DNA of 64,000 nt from NCBI GenBank assembly GCA_963839955.1, contig CAWIXB010000001.1:186001-250000 (forward strand), read 5' to 3'. Source of the DNA: CAWIXB01 sp963839955 (GTDB taxonomy: Bacteria > Actinomycetota > Actinomycetes > JACCUZ01). Below, piece by piece: positions 16,013-24,732 of this stretch; positions within the stretch are counted from its first letter, which is position 1; every line of letters begins with the position of its first letter. A model generated the notes under the pieces. That model saw only the letters and a program-made list of their open reading frames with translations. It was not told the origin of the DNA and did no database searches. The translations under genes and the position numbers were made by a program.

Positions 16013-16495
16013 ATGACGTTCAAGGTCGGCGAGACGGTCGTCTATCCCCACCACGGGGCCGCACTTATCGAGTCCATCGAGACCCGCCAGATCAAGGGTG
16101 AGGACAAGCTCTACCTCGTTCTCAAGGTTGCGCAGGGGGACCTGACCGTCCGTGTCCCTGCCGAGAACTGCGACCTCGTCGGCGTCCGTGACGTCGTCGG
16201 ACAGGAAGGCCTCGACCGCGTCTTCGAGGTGCTGCGCGCGCCGCACACCGAGGAGCCGACCAACTGGTCGCGCCGCTACAAGGCCAACCTCGAGAAGCTC
16301 GCCTCCGGTGACGTGATCAAGGTCGCCGAGGTCGTTCGCGACCTCTGGCGCCGGGACAAGGACCGCGGCCTCTCGGCCGGCGAGAAGCGCATGCTCGCCA
16401 AGGCCCGCCAGATCCTGGTCAGCGAGCTCGCGCTCGCCGAGCACACCAACGAGGACAAGGCGGAGACGCTCCTCGACGAGGTCCTCGCCTCCTGA
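16013..16495 (+). CDS. carD: CarD-family transcription regulator
   Basis: The 160-residue protein binds the RNA polymerase beta subunit through its N-terminal Tudor-like domain (FKVGETVVYPHHGAA) and DNA at the upstream edge of the transcription bubble through its C-terminal helices (residues about 70-160, with RRYKANLEKLASGD). It stabilises open complexes at rRNA and housekeeping promoters. The ATG at 16013 follows the polypurine GCGAAAGGGG. Length and sequence are typical of mycobacterial and nocardioid CarD. In some relatives ispD follows; here a PIN-TRAM gene does. Confidence 0.96.
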   Translation: MTFKVGETVVYPHHGAALIESIETRQIKGEDKLYLVLKVAQGDLTVRVPAENCDLVGVRDVVGQEGLDRVFEVLRAPHTEEPTNWSRRYKANLEKLASGDVIKVAEVVRDLWRRDKDRGLSAGEKRMLAKARQILVSELALAEHTNEDKAETLLDEVLAS

Positions 16496-16521
16496 CCGAC
16501 CCCCTGAGCGCGTTCGTCCGG

Positions 16522-16556
16522 CTGCGCCGTCCGACCCCGTAGGGTCGACGGCGCAG
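16522..16556 (+). terminator. Hairpin after carD
   Basis: CTGCGCCGTC at 16522 pairs with GACGGCGCAG ending at 16556, and a further GACCC/GGGTC pairs inside, with one bulged C. There is no long T run, so it may act as a weak terminator or as a transcript-stabilising hairpin. Confidence 0.55.
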
Positions 16557-16579
16557 ACTCGTTTGCGGAGGAGGTCGAC

Positions 16580-17674
16580 GTGCTCCACCTGGTGCGCGTG
16601 CGCAGCTCGATTGTCGAGCTGCTCCGGTTCTGCGTCGTCCTCTTCTTCGCCGGGCTCGGCTTCTACGTCGGCGACGCGCTCGACGACGACGGCGAGGCGG
16701 TGCTCGGCGCCTTCAGCGGGCTCACGCTGGGCGTCGTCCTCGGCACCGCCATCGGCTACGTGCTCGGCGGTGTGCTTGGCCGGTCCACGGTGAGCGCGGT
16801 GCGCCACGTCGAGGCGAACCTCCGGGAGACGCCCGCCGAGAAGATTGTGGCCGGCACGGTCGGTGCGGTGATCGGCGTCCTCGTCGCGGTCGGTGTCACC
16901 TGGCCTGTGTTCCTCATCGGCCGCCCGATTCTCAGCGCCCCGATCTTCGGGTTCGTGGTGGTCTCCCTGGGCCTGCTCGGCTTCCGGCTCGGCGCCGCGA
17001 AGCGCGACTCGGTCCTGGCGATGTTCGGCGCCCGGGTCGGTCTGGGTGACCGCGCGGTGCCGTGGAGCATGCTGCCTCGCATCGTGGACTCGTCGGTGGC
17101 GATCGACGGCCGGGTCCTCGATGTCGTGCGAGCCGGCTTCCTGCACGGCCGGATGCTCGTGACGGCGCCGGTGCTGGCCGAGCTGCAGGGCCTCGCGGAC
17201 GCGGGGGACGACCAGCGCCGCGCCCGCGGCCGGCGCGGGCTCGAGGTCCTCGAGACGTTGCGCCGCGAGCCCGGCGTCGAGGTGGAGGTGCTCGACGACA
17301 CGGTGCCGGCGGTGCACGAGGTCGACGCCAAGCTCATCCGGCTCTGCCTCGATCGCGACGCAGCCCTCCTGACGCTGGACACCAACCTCGCGAAGGTCGC
17401 CGGGCTGGCCGGTGTCCGGGTGCTGAACCTCCACGCGCTGGCTCTGGCGCTGCGTCCGCCGGTCGTCGCGGGCGACGAGATCTCGGTGCTGCTGCTCAAG
17501 GCCGGCAAGGAGCCCGGCCAGGCGGTCGGCTACCTCGACGACGGCACGATGGTCGTGGTCGAGCGCGCCCGCGAGACGGTGGGCCACGACATGAAGGTGC
17601 AGGTGACCAGCGTGCTGACCACGGCCAACGGCCGGTTGGTCTTCGCGCGGCCCACGCTGCCGGCCCAGCGGTGA
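16580..17674 (+). CDS. PIN-TRAM domain membrane protein
   Basis: A 364-residue protein with four predicted N-terminal membrane helices (residues about 12-32, 40-62, 88-108 and 115-135), a PIN nuclease-like domain (about 165-290, acidic residues in VDSSVAIDGR, LAELQ and TLDTNLAKVA) and a C-terminal TRAM RNA-binding domain (about 300-355). This architecture is that of Bacillus YacL and relatives, found near carD in many Gram-positives; it suggests membrane-attached RNA binding or cleavage, but the biochemical role is not known. GGAGG precedes the GTG. Confidence 0.88.
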   Translation: MLHLVRVRSSIVELLRFCVVLFFAGLGFYVGDALDDDGEAVLGAFSGLTLGVVLGTAIGYVLGGVLGRSTVSAVRHVEANLRETPAEKIVAGTVGAVIGVLVAVGVTWPVFLIGRPILSAPIFGFVVVSLGLLGFRLGAAKRDSVLAMFGARVGLGDRAVPWSMLPRIVDSSVAIDGRVLDVVRAGFLHGRMLVTAPVLAELQGLADAGDDQRRARGRRGLEVLETLRREPGVEVEVLDDTVPAVHEVDAKLIRLCLDRDAALLTLDTNLAKVAGLAGVRVLNLHALALALRPPVVAGDEISVLLLKAGKEPGQAVGYLDDGTMVVVERARETVGHDMKVQVTSVLTTANGRLVFARPTLPAQR

Positions 17675-17681
17675 GCACGGG

Positions 17682-18179
17682 TTGACCAGTTCTGCCGAGC
17701 CCTCCACGCCGCTGCCGCGCGTCGGCACCGGCGTCGACGTGCATCCGTTCGAGCCTGGCCGCCCGCTGTACCTGGCCGGCCTGTCCTGGCCAGGCGAGGA
17801 CGGCCTGTCCGGTCACTCCGACGGCGACGCCGCCGCGCACGCCCTCTGCGACGCGCTGCTGTCAGCCGCCGGGCTGGGCGACCTCGGCGCCCTGGTGGGC
17901 ACCGGCGACGCGCGCTGGACCGGGTCGAGCGGCGTCGAGCTGCTCGGCGAGGCGGTCCGCGCGGTCCGCGAGGCCGGGTTCGAGATCGGCAACGCGGCGG
18001 TCCAGATCATCGGCGACCGACCCAAGGTCGGTCCGCGGCGCACCGAGGCCGAGCGCGTGCTGTCCGACGCCGTCGGCGCCCCTGTCTCGGTGTCGGCCAC
18101 GACCACCGACGGCCTCGGGTTCACCGGCCGCGGTGAGGGGCTGGCCGCCGTGGCGACCGCCCTGGTGGCACGCCGATAA
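17682..18179 (+). CDS. ispF: 2-C-methyl-D-erythritol 2,4-cyclodiphosphate synthase
   Basis: The 165-residue IspF makes the cyclic diphosphate of the MEP isoprenoid pathway. Metal-binding residues are in GVDVHPF (Asp, His) and a second His in LSGHSDGD; ATTTDGLGFTGRGEG is the signature near the C-terminus. The start is a TTG eight bases after the preceding stop. IspD, often fused or adjacent, is not in this window. cysS follows closely. Confidence 0.95.
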   Translation: MTSSAEPSTPLPRVGTGVDVHPFEPGRPLYLAGLSWPGEDGLSGHSDGDAAAHALCDALLSAAGLGDLGALVGTGDARWTGSSGVELLGEAVRAVREAGFEIGNAAVQIIGDRPKVGPRRTEAERVLSDAVGAPVSVSATTTDGLGFTGRGEGLAAVATALVARR

Positions 18180-18190
18180 CCTTGGCGACC

Positions 18191-19609
18191 GTGAGCCTGC
18201 GTCTGTACGACACCCTGACCCGCGAGGTGCGTGACTTCGAGCCGGTCACGCCCGGCAAGGTCAGCGTCTACCACTGCGGCCTCACCGTGCAGTCGGCGCC
18301 ACATGTCGGTCACATCCGCAAGGAGGTCGTCTTCGACGTCCTGCGCCGCTGGCTCGAACGCAGCGGGCTCGAGGTGACGATCATCGCCAACCTGACCGAC
18401 ATCGACGACAAGATCCTGGTGAAGGCGGAGGAGGCGGCGCGGCCGTGGTGGGGGCTCGCCTATGCCAACGAGCGCGAGCTGCACCTGGCGTACGACGTCC
18501 TCGGGTGCGCGCCTCCGACCTATGAGCCGCGCGCGACCGGCCACATCACCGAGATGGTCGAGATGATCGCCGCCCTCATCGACCGTGGTCATGCCTACGC
18601 TGCCGAGGACGGGTCGGGCGACGTCTACTTCGACGTGCAGTCGTGGCCGTCGTACGGCGAGCTCTCGGGCCAGCGCATCGACGAGATGGAGGCGGCGGCC
18701 GACGCCGACCCTCGCGGCAAGCGGGACCCGCGCGACTTCGCGCTGTGGAAGGGGCACAAGCCCGACGAACCCGCGACCGCGTCCTGGCCGACTCCCTGGG
18801 GACGCGGCCGGCCGGGTTGGCACCTGGAGTGCTCGGCGATGGCCGGCAAGTATCTCGGCGACGAGTTCGACATCCACGGCGGCGGCATCGACCTGAGGTT
18901 CCCGCACCACGAGAACGAGCTGGCGCAGTCACGCGCCGTCGGCCAGCGGTTCGCGCGCATCTGGATGCACAACGCGTGGGTGACGACGTCCGGCGAGAAG
19001 ATGAGCAAGTCGCTTGGCAACTCACTGCTCGTGAGCGAGGTCGTCAAGCAGGTCCGGCCGATCGAGCTGCGCTACTACCTCGCCTCCGCGCACTACCGCT
19101 CGCACGTGGAGTTCTCGTTCGAGGCGCTCGACGAGGCAGCGGCAGGCTTCCGTCGCATCGAGGGCTACGTGTCGCGCGCGCACGAGATGACCGGCGGTCA
19201 GGTCACGCCGGGCGACGTGCCGGCGCGATTCGCCGCGACGATGGACGACGACCTGTCGGTGCCTGCCGGCCTCGCGGTGCTCCAGGAGACGCTGCGCGAG
19301 GGCAACAAGCTGGTCCCCGACGGCGACTCGCCCGACCTGCGGGCCAATCTGGCCGCCGCTCGCGCGATGCTCGACGTGCTCGGCCTCGACCCACTGGCCG
19401 CGCCGTGGAACGCGACCGGCCCGGCTGACTCCGACCTGCGTGACGTCGTGGGGCGGCTCGTCGAGACGGTGCTCGCAGAGCGGGCCGCGGCCCGGGAACG
19501 CAAGGACTACGCGGCGGCAGACCGCATCCGCGACCGGCTGACGGAGGCCGGGGTCGCGATCGAGGACACGCCCTCGGGTCCGCGGTGGACCTTGCAGGAC
19601 GGCTCGTGA
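18191..19609 (+). CDS. cysS: Cysteinyl-tRNA synthetase
   Basis: A class I aminoacyl-tRNA synthetase of about 472 residues. It shows the zinc and cysteine-binding Cys in YHCGLTVQ, the HIGH-type motif HVGH, the zinc motif around HLECSAM and HHENE, and KMSKS near residue 275; the C-terminal anticodon-binding domain is complete. I chose the GTG at 18191, giving VSLRLYDTLTRE as in relatives; a TTG at 18182 would add three residues. Its TGA overlaps the rlmB ATG. Confidence 0.95.
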   Translation: MSLRLYDTLTREVRDFEPVTPGKVSVYHCGLTVQSAPHVGHIRKEVVFDVLRRWLERSGLEVTIIANLTDIDDKILVKAEEAARPWWGLAYANERELHLAYDVLGCAPPTYEPRATGHITEMVEMIAALIDRGHAYAAEDGSGDVYFDVQSWPSYGELSGQRIDEMEAAADADPRGKRDPRDFALWKGHKPDEPATASWPTPWGRGRPGWHLECSAMAGKYLGDEFDIHGGGIDLRFPHHENELAQSRAVGQRFARIWMHNAWVTTSGEKMSKSLGNSLLVSEVVKQVRPIELRYYLASAHYRSHVEFSFEALDEAAAGFRRIEGYVSRAHEMTGGQVTPGDVPARFAATMDDDLSVPAGLAVLQETLREGNKLVPDGDSPDLRANLAAARAMLDVLGLDPLAAPWNATGPADSDLRDVVGRLVETVLAERAAARERKDYAAADRIRDRLTEAGVAIEDTPSGPRWTLQDGS

Positions 19610-20637
19610 TGGCGGGCAACAGCGAACGTCGAGGTGCCAAACGCAACCCGGGATCGAAGAAGGGTCAGTCGGTCGGTTCGGGCGGTCAGCGCCGCCGCGG
19701 GCTGCGTGGCAAGGGCCCGACACCGCCCGCGCAGGAGCGCGAGGCACATCCCGCGGCGCGTAGTGCCCGGGCCGCCGCCAAGCGTGCGAAGGCGGGGTCG
19801 GGCAAGACCGCGTCGGGCAAGGCGGGGTCGGGCAGTCGCCGTGCCCCAGGGCGGGCGGGGGCACCCGCGCGGTCGCGCTCGAAGGCGGCCGGCGAGGGCG
19901 CCGAGACCGTCGTGGGACGCAACTCGGTGGTGGAGGCGCTGCGGGCCGGGGTGCCGGCGAAGGCGCTGTTCGTCGCTGAACGCGTCGACTCCGACGACCG
20001 GGTTCGCGACGCGCTCAAGATGGCGGTGCAGGCCGGCATCCCGGTGCTCGAGGCGCCGCGCACCGAGCTCGACCGGATGGGCGACGGCGCGCCCCACCAA
20101 GGACTCGTGCTGCAGGTGCCTCCCTACGACTACGCGCACCCCGACGACCTGCTCAACCGGTCGATCGACGGTGCGCCCCTGTTGCTCGTTGCCCTCGACG
20201 GGGTCACTGACCCGCGCAACCTCGGCGCGGTGCTGCGCAGCGCTGCGGCGTTCGGTGCGCACGGCGCGGTCGTGCCTTCGCGGCGCGCGGCGGGGGTGAC
20301 GGCGACGGCGTGGAAGGCGTCGGCGGGGGCTGCCTCACGCGTTCCGGTGGCACGGGCGACCAACCTGACCCGGACTCTCGAGGCCTACCGCGCGGCCGGC
20401 CTGTTCGTCGTCGGACTCGATGCTGGTGGCTCGCTCGACTTGGAGGCCGTCGAGCTGGCGACCGAGCCGCTCGTCCTGGTCATCGGCTCCGAGGGCAAAG
20501 GGCTCTCGCGGCTGGTACGCGAGTCCTGCGACGTCGTCGCCGGTATCCCGATGGCCACGGGCACCGAGTCGCTCAACGCCGGGGTCGCGGCCGGCATCGC
20601 GCTCTACGAGGTCGACCGCATCAGGCGTCGGGCGTAG
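19609..20637 (+). CDS. rlmB: 23S rRNA (guanosine-2'-O-)-methyltransferase RlmB
   Basis: A 342-residue SpoU-class methyltransferase that would methylate G2251 of 23S rRNA. The first 100 residues are a basic, Gly/Lys/Arg-rich extension common in actinobacteria. Then come the RNA-binding domain (GRNSVVEALRAGVPAKALFV) and the trefoil-knot SpoU domain with DGVTDPRNLGAVLRSAAAFG, GSEGKGLSRLVRESCD and IPMATGTESLNAGVA. It is coupled to cysS and overlaps the convergent DUF4032 gene by 17 bp. Confidence 0.93.
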   Translation: MAGNSERRGAKRNPGSKKGQSVGSGGQRRRGLRGKGPTPPAQEREAHPAARSARAAAKRAKAGSGKTASGKAGSGSRRAPGRAGAPARSRSKAAGEGAETVVGRNSVVEALRAGVPAKALFVAERVDSDDRVRDALKMAVQAGIPVLEAPRTELDRMGDGAPHQGLVLQVPPYDYAHPDDLLNRSIDGAPLLLVALDGVTDPRNLGAVLRSAAAFGAHGAVVPSRRAAGVTATAWKASAGAASRVPVARATNLTRTLEAYRAAGLFVVGLDAGGSLDLEAVELATEPLVLVIGSEGKGLSRLVRESCDVVAGIPMATGTESLNAGVAAGIALYEVDRIRRRA

Positions 20638-21853
20638 GCGTGCCGCGGCGCGCGTCGAGCACCGCCTCCTCGTCCGGCTTGCTGGTGAGCACGTCCGTGA
20701 CGTACGCGCGGACCGCGGGGAGCAGGCCGGCGTCGTGGCCGAGCCGCTCGGAGAGGAACCACCGGTGCTCCAGCACCTCGTGGAAGATCTCCGCCGGCTC
20801 GAGCTTGCCGCGCAGCTGGCGAGGCACCGCGTAGACGACCGGCTCGAACACCTCGGCGACCCATCGGTGCGCGGCGATCTCCTCGTCGGCGTCGGGGCCG
20901 AGTGAGACGCGGAACGAGTCGAGGTCGTTGAGCAGCCGGCGTGCCTGGTTCTCCTGGACGTCGATACCCGTCAGACGCAACAGCCGTCGGCTGTGATGGC
21001 CGGCGTCGACGACCTTCGGGGTGAGGACGAGCCTCGGCCCGCTGTCCTCCCCGACGATCTGCAGCTCGGCCACGTCGAAGCCGAGGTCGTTGAGCCGGCG
21101 TACCCGCTGTTCGACCCGCCAGCGCTCGCCGGGCCCGAACACGTCGGGCGACTTCAGCTCGACCCAGAGGTTCTCGTAGCGGTAGATGATCTCGTTGGCG
21201 GTGAGCACGGGGTCGACGGTGTCGTGCAGCAACGCGCCTGCCTCGAGGTCGAGCAGCTCTCCTGCGATGTTCACCCGCGCCGTCTCGAGGTCCTGCAGTC
21301 GCTGCCCCTCGGAGAGCTCGTTGTGCAGCTCGCCGGTCTCGGCGTCGACGAGGTACGCCGCGAACGCCCCGGCGTCGCGGCGGAACAGCGTGTTCGACAG
21401 CGAGCAGTCGCCCCAGTAGAAGCCCCGGTTGTGCAGGCGGACGAGCAGCGCCGAGAGGGCATCGAGCAACCGGTTGGCCGTGTCGGTGCGCAACGTGGAG
21501 GAGAACAGTGCGCGGTAGGGCAACGAGAACTGCAGGTGACGTGTCAGCAGCGCCGACTCGAGCGGTGCCCCGTCGCGATCCTCGCGGTCCATGATGACCC
21601 CGACCGCTTCGACCGAGGGCATCTGCAGACGCTCGAGCTGGCGGAGCAGGCCGTACTCGTGTCGGGCGAGCCGCTCGCCGACCTCCTTGATGGCGTAGAC
21701 CACTCCGTTGATGCGCACGAACCGCACGACATGGCGGGAGATGCCGCGGGGGAGGGCGACGAGCGACTCGTCGGGCCAGTTCTCGAGGGGCACGTCCCAG
21801 GGCAGGTCGAGCAACGCCGAGTCGCCCGGCGCGGCGATGATCTTCAGCGGCAC
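20621..21853 (-). CDS. DUF4032 domain-containing protein (kinase-like fold)
   Basis: A 410-residue protein with an N-terminal lipopolysaccharide-kinase-like region (about residues 35-190: a candidate Lys in YAIKEVGE, the loop NRGFYWGDCSLSNTLF where HxD is replaced by YWGD, and LVDAETGE in place of DFG) and a C-terminal DUF4032 domain (about 225-390). The altered catalytic loop leaves phosphotransfer uncertain. It is a conserved actinobacterial protein of unknown role. It sits 31 bp upstream of... the msiK-type gene's 3' end, on the same strand. Confidence 0.82.
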   Translation of the reverse strand: MPLKIIAAPGDSALLDLPWDVPLENWPDESLVALPRGISRHVVRFVRINGVVYAIKEVGERLARHEYGLLRQLERLQMPSVEAVGVIMDREDRDGAPLESALLTRHLQFSLPYRALFSSTLRTDTANRLLDALSALLVRLHNRGFYWGDCSLSNTLFRRDAGAFAAYLVDAETGELHNELSEGQRLQDLETARVNIAGELLDLEAGALLHDTVDPVLTANEIIYRYENLWVELKSPDVFGPGERWRVEQRVRRLNDLGFDVAELQIVGEDSGPRLVLTPKVVDAGHHSRRLLRLTGIDVQENQARRLLNDLDSFRVSLGPDADEEIAAHRWVAEVFEPVVYAVPRQLRGKLEPAEIFHEVLEHRWFLSERLGHDAGLLPAVRAYVTDVLTSKPDEEAVLDARRGTPTPDA

Positions 21854-21884
21854 AGGACCGCCCCTGATGAGGTAGGGACGTGGC

Positions 21885-22976
21885 TCAGGCGGTGTCGGTC
21901 ATTCTCTCCCCGCTGGTGACGGAGTACAGGTGGACGTGGCCCTGCTTGGGGGCGAAGGCGATGGTGTCGCCCTTCGCCGGCGGCTTGCGACCGTCCACGC
22001 GCGCGATGATGTCGTGCGCCTCGCCGTTGACGTCGGCGGTGCCGTAGACGTAGGCGTCGGCGCCGAGCTCCTCGACGAGGTTGACCGTGGTCTTCAGACC
22101 CTGGCCCGCGGCCACCAGGTCCATGTCCTCGGGACGCACGCCCACCGTCACCTGACGGTCCTGGCCGGCCACGTCGGCGGCCTCGCGCGGCACCGAGATC
22201 TCGGCGTCGCCGAACTTCAGCGCGTTCTCCGTGAGGGGCAAGGTGAGCAGGTTCATCGCCGGTGACCCGATGAAGCCCGCAACGAACACGTTGTTGGGCT
22301 TGTCGTACATATGCCGAGGTGTGTCGACTTGCTGGAGCAGACCGTCCTTGAGCACGGCCACGCGGTCACCCATCGTCATGGCCTCGACCTGGTCGTGCGT
22401 GACGTAGACCGTGGTGACACCGAGTCGACGCTGCAGGGCGGCGATCTGGCTGCGGGTCTGCACGCGCAGCTTGGCGTCGAGGTTCGACAGCGGCTCGTCC
22501 ATCAGGAAGACCTGCGGCTGGCGCACGATCGCGCGGCCCATGGCCACCCGCTGGCGCTGGCCGCCGGAGAGTGCCTTCGGCTTGCGCCCGAGAAACTCCT
22601 CGAGGTCGAGGATCTTGGCCGCCTCGGCGACGCGCTCCTTGATCTTCGACTTGTCCTCACCGGCGATCTTGAGGGCGAAGCCCATGTTCTCGGCCACCGT
22701 CATGTGGGGGTAGAGCGCGTAGTTCTGGAACACCATCGCGATGTCGCGGTCCTTGGGGGCGAGGTTGGTGACGTCGCGCTCGCCGATGCGGATCGACCCG
22801 CCGTTGACGTCCTCGAGGCCGGCCAGCATGCGCAGCGATGTCGACTTTCCGCAGCCGGAAGGGCCGACCAGGACGAGGAACTCGCCGTCCCCGATCTCAA
22901 TGTCTAGTTTGTCGACGGCGGGCTTCTCGGAGCCTGGGTAGACGCGAGTCGCCTTGTCGAAAGTCACGGTGGCCAT
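21885..22976 (-). CDS. Multiple-sugar ABC transporter ATP-binding protein (MsiK/UgpC type)
   Basis: The 363-residue ATPase has Walker A GPSGCGKST, signature LSGGQRQRVAMGRA, Walker B VFLMDEPLSNLDA and switch His in VTHDQVEAM, followed by the C-terminal MOBE/TOBE regulatory domain (about residues 240-355). MsiK-type ATPases energise many carbohydrate importers in actinobacteria, which explains why neither sugar transporter in this window has its own ATPase. It is divergent from the binding-protein gene at 23231, with a LacI-type operator between them. The ATG at 22976 has GGAAG upstream. Confidence 0.93.
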   Translation of the reverse strand: MATVTFDKATRVYPGSEKPAVDKLDIEIGDGEFLVLVGPSGCGKSTSLRMLAGLEDVNGGSIRIGERDVTNLAPKDRDIAMVFQNYALYPHMTVAENMGFALKIAGEDKSKIKERVAEAAKILDLEEFLGRKPKALSGGQRQRVAMGRAIVRQPQVFLMDEPLSNLDAKLRVQTRSQIAALQRRLGVTTVYVTHDQVEAMTMGDRVAVLKDGLLQQVDTPRHMYDKPNNVFVAGFIGSPAMNLLTLPLTENALKFGDAEISVPREAADVAGQDRQVTVGVRPEDMDLVAAGQGLKTTVNLVEELGADAYVYGTADVNGEAHDIIARVDGRKPPAKGDTIAFAPKQGHVHLYSVTSGERMTDTA

Positions 22977-23148
22977 GGGGTTACTTCCCTTCACCGGCAG
23001 GAACGTGCCGGACGATCCGAGTGGAGGGTGCACGGACTGGTGTCCGTGGCGGGGTGAGACTACCTGTGGATGGGCTTGTGGTAAACGGCCACGTACCCCC
23101 TCGCCGCGTGATGCAATCGTTACGCGGGTGCTGTTGCCCGCAGGTTGC

Positions 23149-23160
23149 GTAAACGTTTAC
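23149..23160. promoter_or_regulatory. LacI-type operator
   Basis: GTAAACGTTTAC is a perfect 12-bp palindrome with the central CpG typical of LacI/GalR operators. It lies 70 bp upstream of the binding-protein gene and 172 bp upstream of msiK, in the 254-bp divergent promoter region. The likely regulator is the LacI protein at 28057. Confidence 0.65.
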
Positions 23161-23230
23161 ATCGAATTTATCGGGACGCGGACCCGGCGTTCCGACGTCC
23201 GGACCGACACGTACACGATGGGAGCAGTGC

Positions 23231-24616
23231 ATGAGAACTGCGCGTTCTAAGCGTGGCGCGGCCGCGCTGGCCGGGGCCCTGAGTCTGACCTTCGCCTTGG
23301 CGGCGTGCGGCTCCGACGACGACGGTGGAAGCACAAGCGCCGGGGGCGACAGCCCAGGCAAGGGCAAGCCCGGGTGCGAGCAACTGGAGAGCTTCGGCGA
23401 CCTGACCGGGAAGACCGTGAAGGTCTACACCTCGGTCGTCGCCCCCGAGGACAAGGCCCACAAGGACTCGTACAAGCTCTTCACCGACTGCACGGGCGCC
23501 AAGGTCGACTACGAGGGGTCCAAGGAGTTCGAGGCCCAGCTGGTCGTCCGCGTCAAGAGCGGCAACCCGCCGGACATCGCCTACGTGCCGCAGCCGGGTC
23601 TGCTCAAGACCCTGGTCTCCGACACCGGAAAGGTCGTCGAAGCGCCTGAGTCCGTGGTGAAGAACATCGACGAGTTCTTCGGCGAGGACTGGAAGGCCTA
23701 CTCGACCGTCGATGGCAAGACCTACGCGCCGCCGTTGGACGCGAACGTCAAGTCGTTCGTGTGGTACTCCCCGAAGATGTTCAAGGAGAAGGGCTGGGAG
23801 ATCCCCCAGACCTGGGACGAGATGATGACCCTGACGGACACGATCGCCTCCAGTGGCATCAAGCCTTGGTGCGCGGGCATCGGCTCGGGCGAGGCGACGG
23901 GTTGGCCGGCCACTGACTGGCTCGAGGACGTCATGCTCCGCGACACCGACCCCGAGACCTACGACCAGTGGGTCAACCACGAGATCCCGTTCGACGACCC
24001 GAAGGTGGTCAGCGCTCTCGACCGGGTGGGCAAGATCCTGAAGGACGAGAAGTACGTCAACGGTGGTTTCGGTGACGTCAAGAGCATCGCGACCACGATC
24101 TTCCAGGACGGTGGCCTGCCCATCCTCAAGGGCGAGTGCGCGCTGCACCGCCAGGCAAGCTTCTACGCCGCGAACTGGCCCGAGGGCACGGACGTCTCCG
24201 AAGAGGGTGACGCATTCGCCTTCTACCTGCCCCCGACCGACCCGTCCAAGGGCAAGCCGATTCTCGGTGCCGGCAACTTCGTCGCAGCGTTCGACGAGCG
24301 GCCGGAGGTACAGGCCTTCCAGACCTACGTGTCCTCGGACGTGTGGGCGAACGAGAAAGGCAAGGCGACCCCCAACGGTGGGTTCGTCAGCGCCAACAAG
24401 GGACTCGACGTAGCCAACGTCGCAAGCCCGATCGACAAGCTCTCGGTGGAGATCTTCCAGGACCCCGACGCGGTCTTCCGCTTCGACGGTTCCGACCAGA
24501 TGCCCGGCGCCGTGGGCGCTGGCTCCTTCTGGAAGGAGATGACGGCCTGGATCGCCAGCGGCAAGAGCACCAAGGACGCTCTCAGCACCATCGAGAAGTC
24601 CTGGCCGGCTGAGTAG
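23231..24616 (+). CDS. ABC transporter sugar-binding lipoprotein
   Basis: A family 1 extracellular solute-binding protein of 461 residues. The signal peptide has a lipobox LAAC (Cys26) for attachment to the membrane. The mature protein starts with a Gly/Ser/Asp-rich linker and has the typical alpha-glucoside-binding features (WYSPKMFKEKGWEIPQTWDEM and WPATDWLEDVMLRD). With the GH1 beta-glucosidase and LacI gene nearby, a gluco-oligosaccharide ligand is likely. The strong hairpin after it suggests it is made in excess over the permeases. Confidence 0.92.
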   Translation: MRTARSKRGAAALAGALSLTFALAACGSDDDGGSTSAGGDSPGKGKPGCEQLESFGDLTGKTVKVYTSVVAPEDKAHKDSYKLFTDCTGAKVDYEGSKEFEAQLVVRVKSGNPPDIAYVPQPGLLKTLVSDTGKVVEAPESVVKNIDEFFGEDWKAYSTVDGKTYAPPLDANVKSFVWYSPKMFKEKGWEIPQTWDEMMTLTDTIASSGIKPWCAGIGSGEATGWPATDWLEDVMLRDTDPETYDQWVNHEIPFDDPKVVSALDRVGKILKDEKYVNGGFGDVKSIATTIFQDGGLPILKGECALHRQASFYAANWPEGTDVSEEGDAFAFYLPPTDPSKGKPILGAGNFVAAFDERPEVQAFQTYVSSDVWANEKGKATPNGGFVSANKGLDVANVASPIDKLSVEIFQDPDAVFRFDGSDQMPGAVGAGSFWKEMTAWIASGKSTKDALSTIEKSWPAE

Positions 24617-24656
24617 TACCCGCACAAGGAGAAGCTGAGCAAGGGTTGACTGGAAG

Positions 24657-24687
24657 CCGAGGGCGCGCAGTTATTGCGCGCCCTCGG
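24657..24687 (+). terminator. Intra-operon hairpin between binding protein and permeases
   Basis: A 13-bp perfect stem (24657-24669 with 24675-24687) and a 5-base loop GTTAT lies in the 116-bp gap. It lacks a T tract, so partial termination or 3' end protection of the binding-protein mRNA is more likely than full termination. Confidence 0.7.
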
Positions 24688-24732
24688 TGTCCCCTGGTGC
24701 ACTGGTCCGACCCACCGAGGAGGTAGGCCGCG

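Noticed and set aside
15980..17728. 582-codon minus-strand frame opposite carD and the PIN-TRAM gene
   Set aside because: Composition (His, Arg, Asp, Val-rich) is that of a high-GC antisense shadow, and both plus-strand genes are certain.
23168..24625. 485-codon minus-strand frame opposite the sugar-binding protein
   Set aside because: Shadow of the binding-protein gene, which has a clear lipobox and family features.
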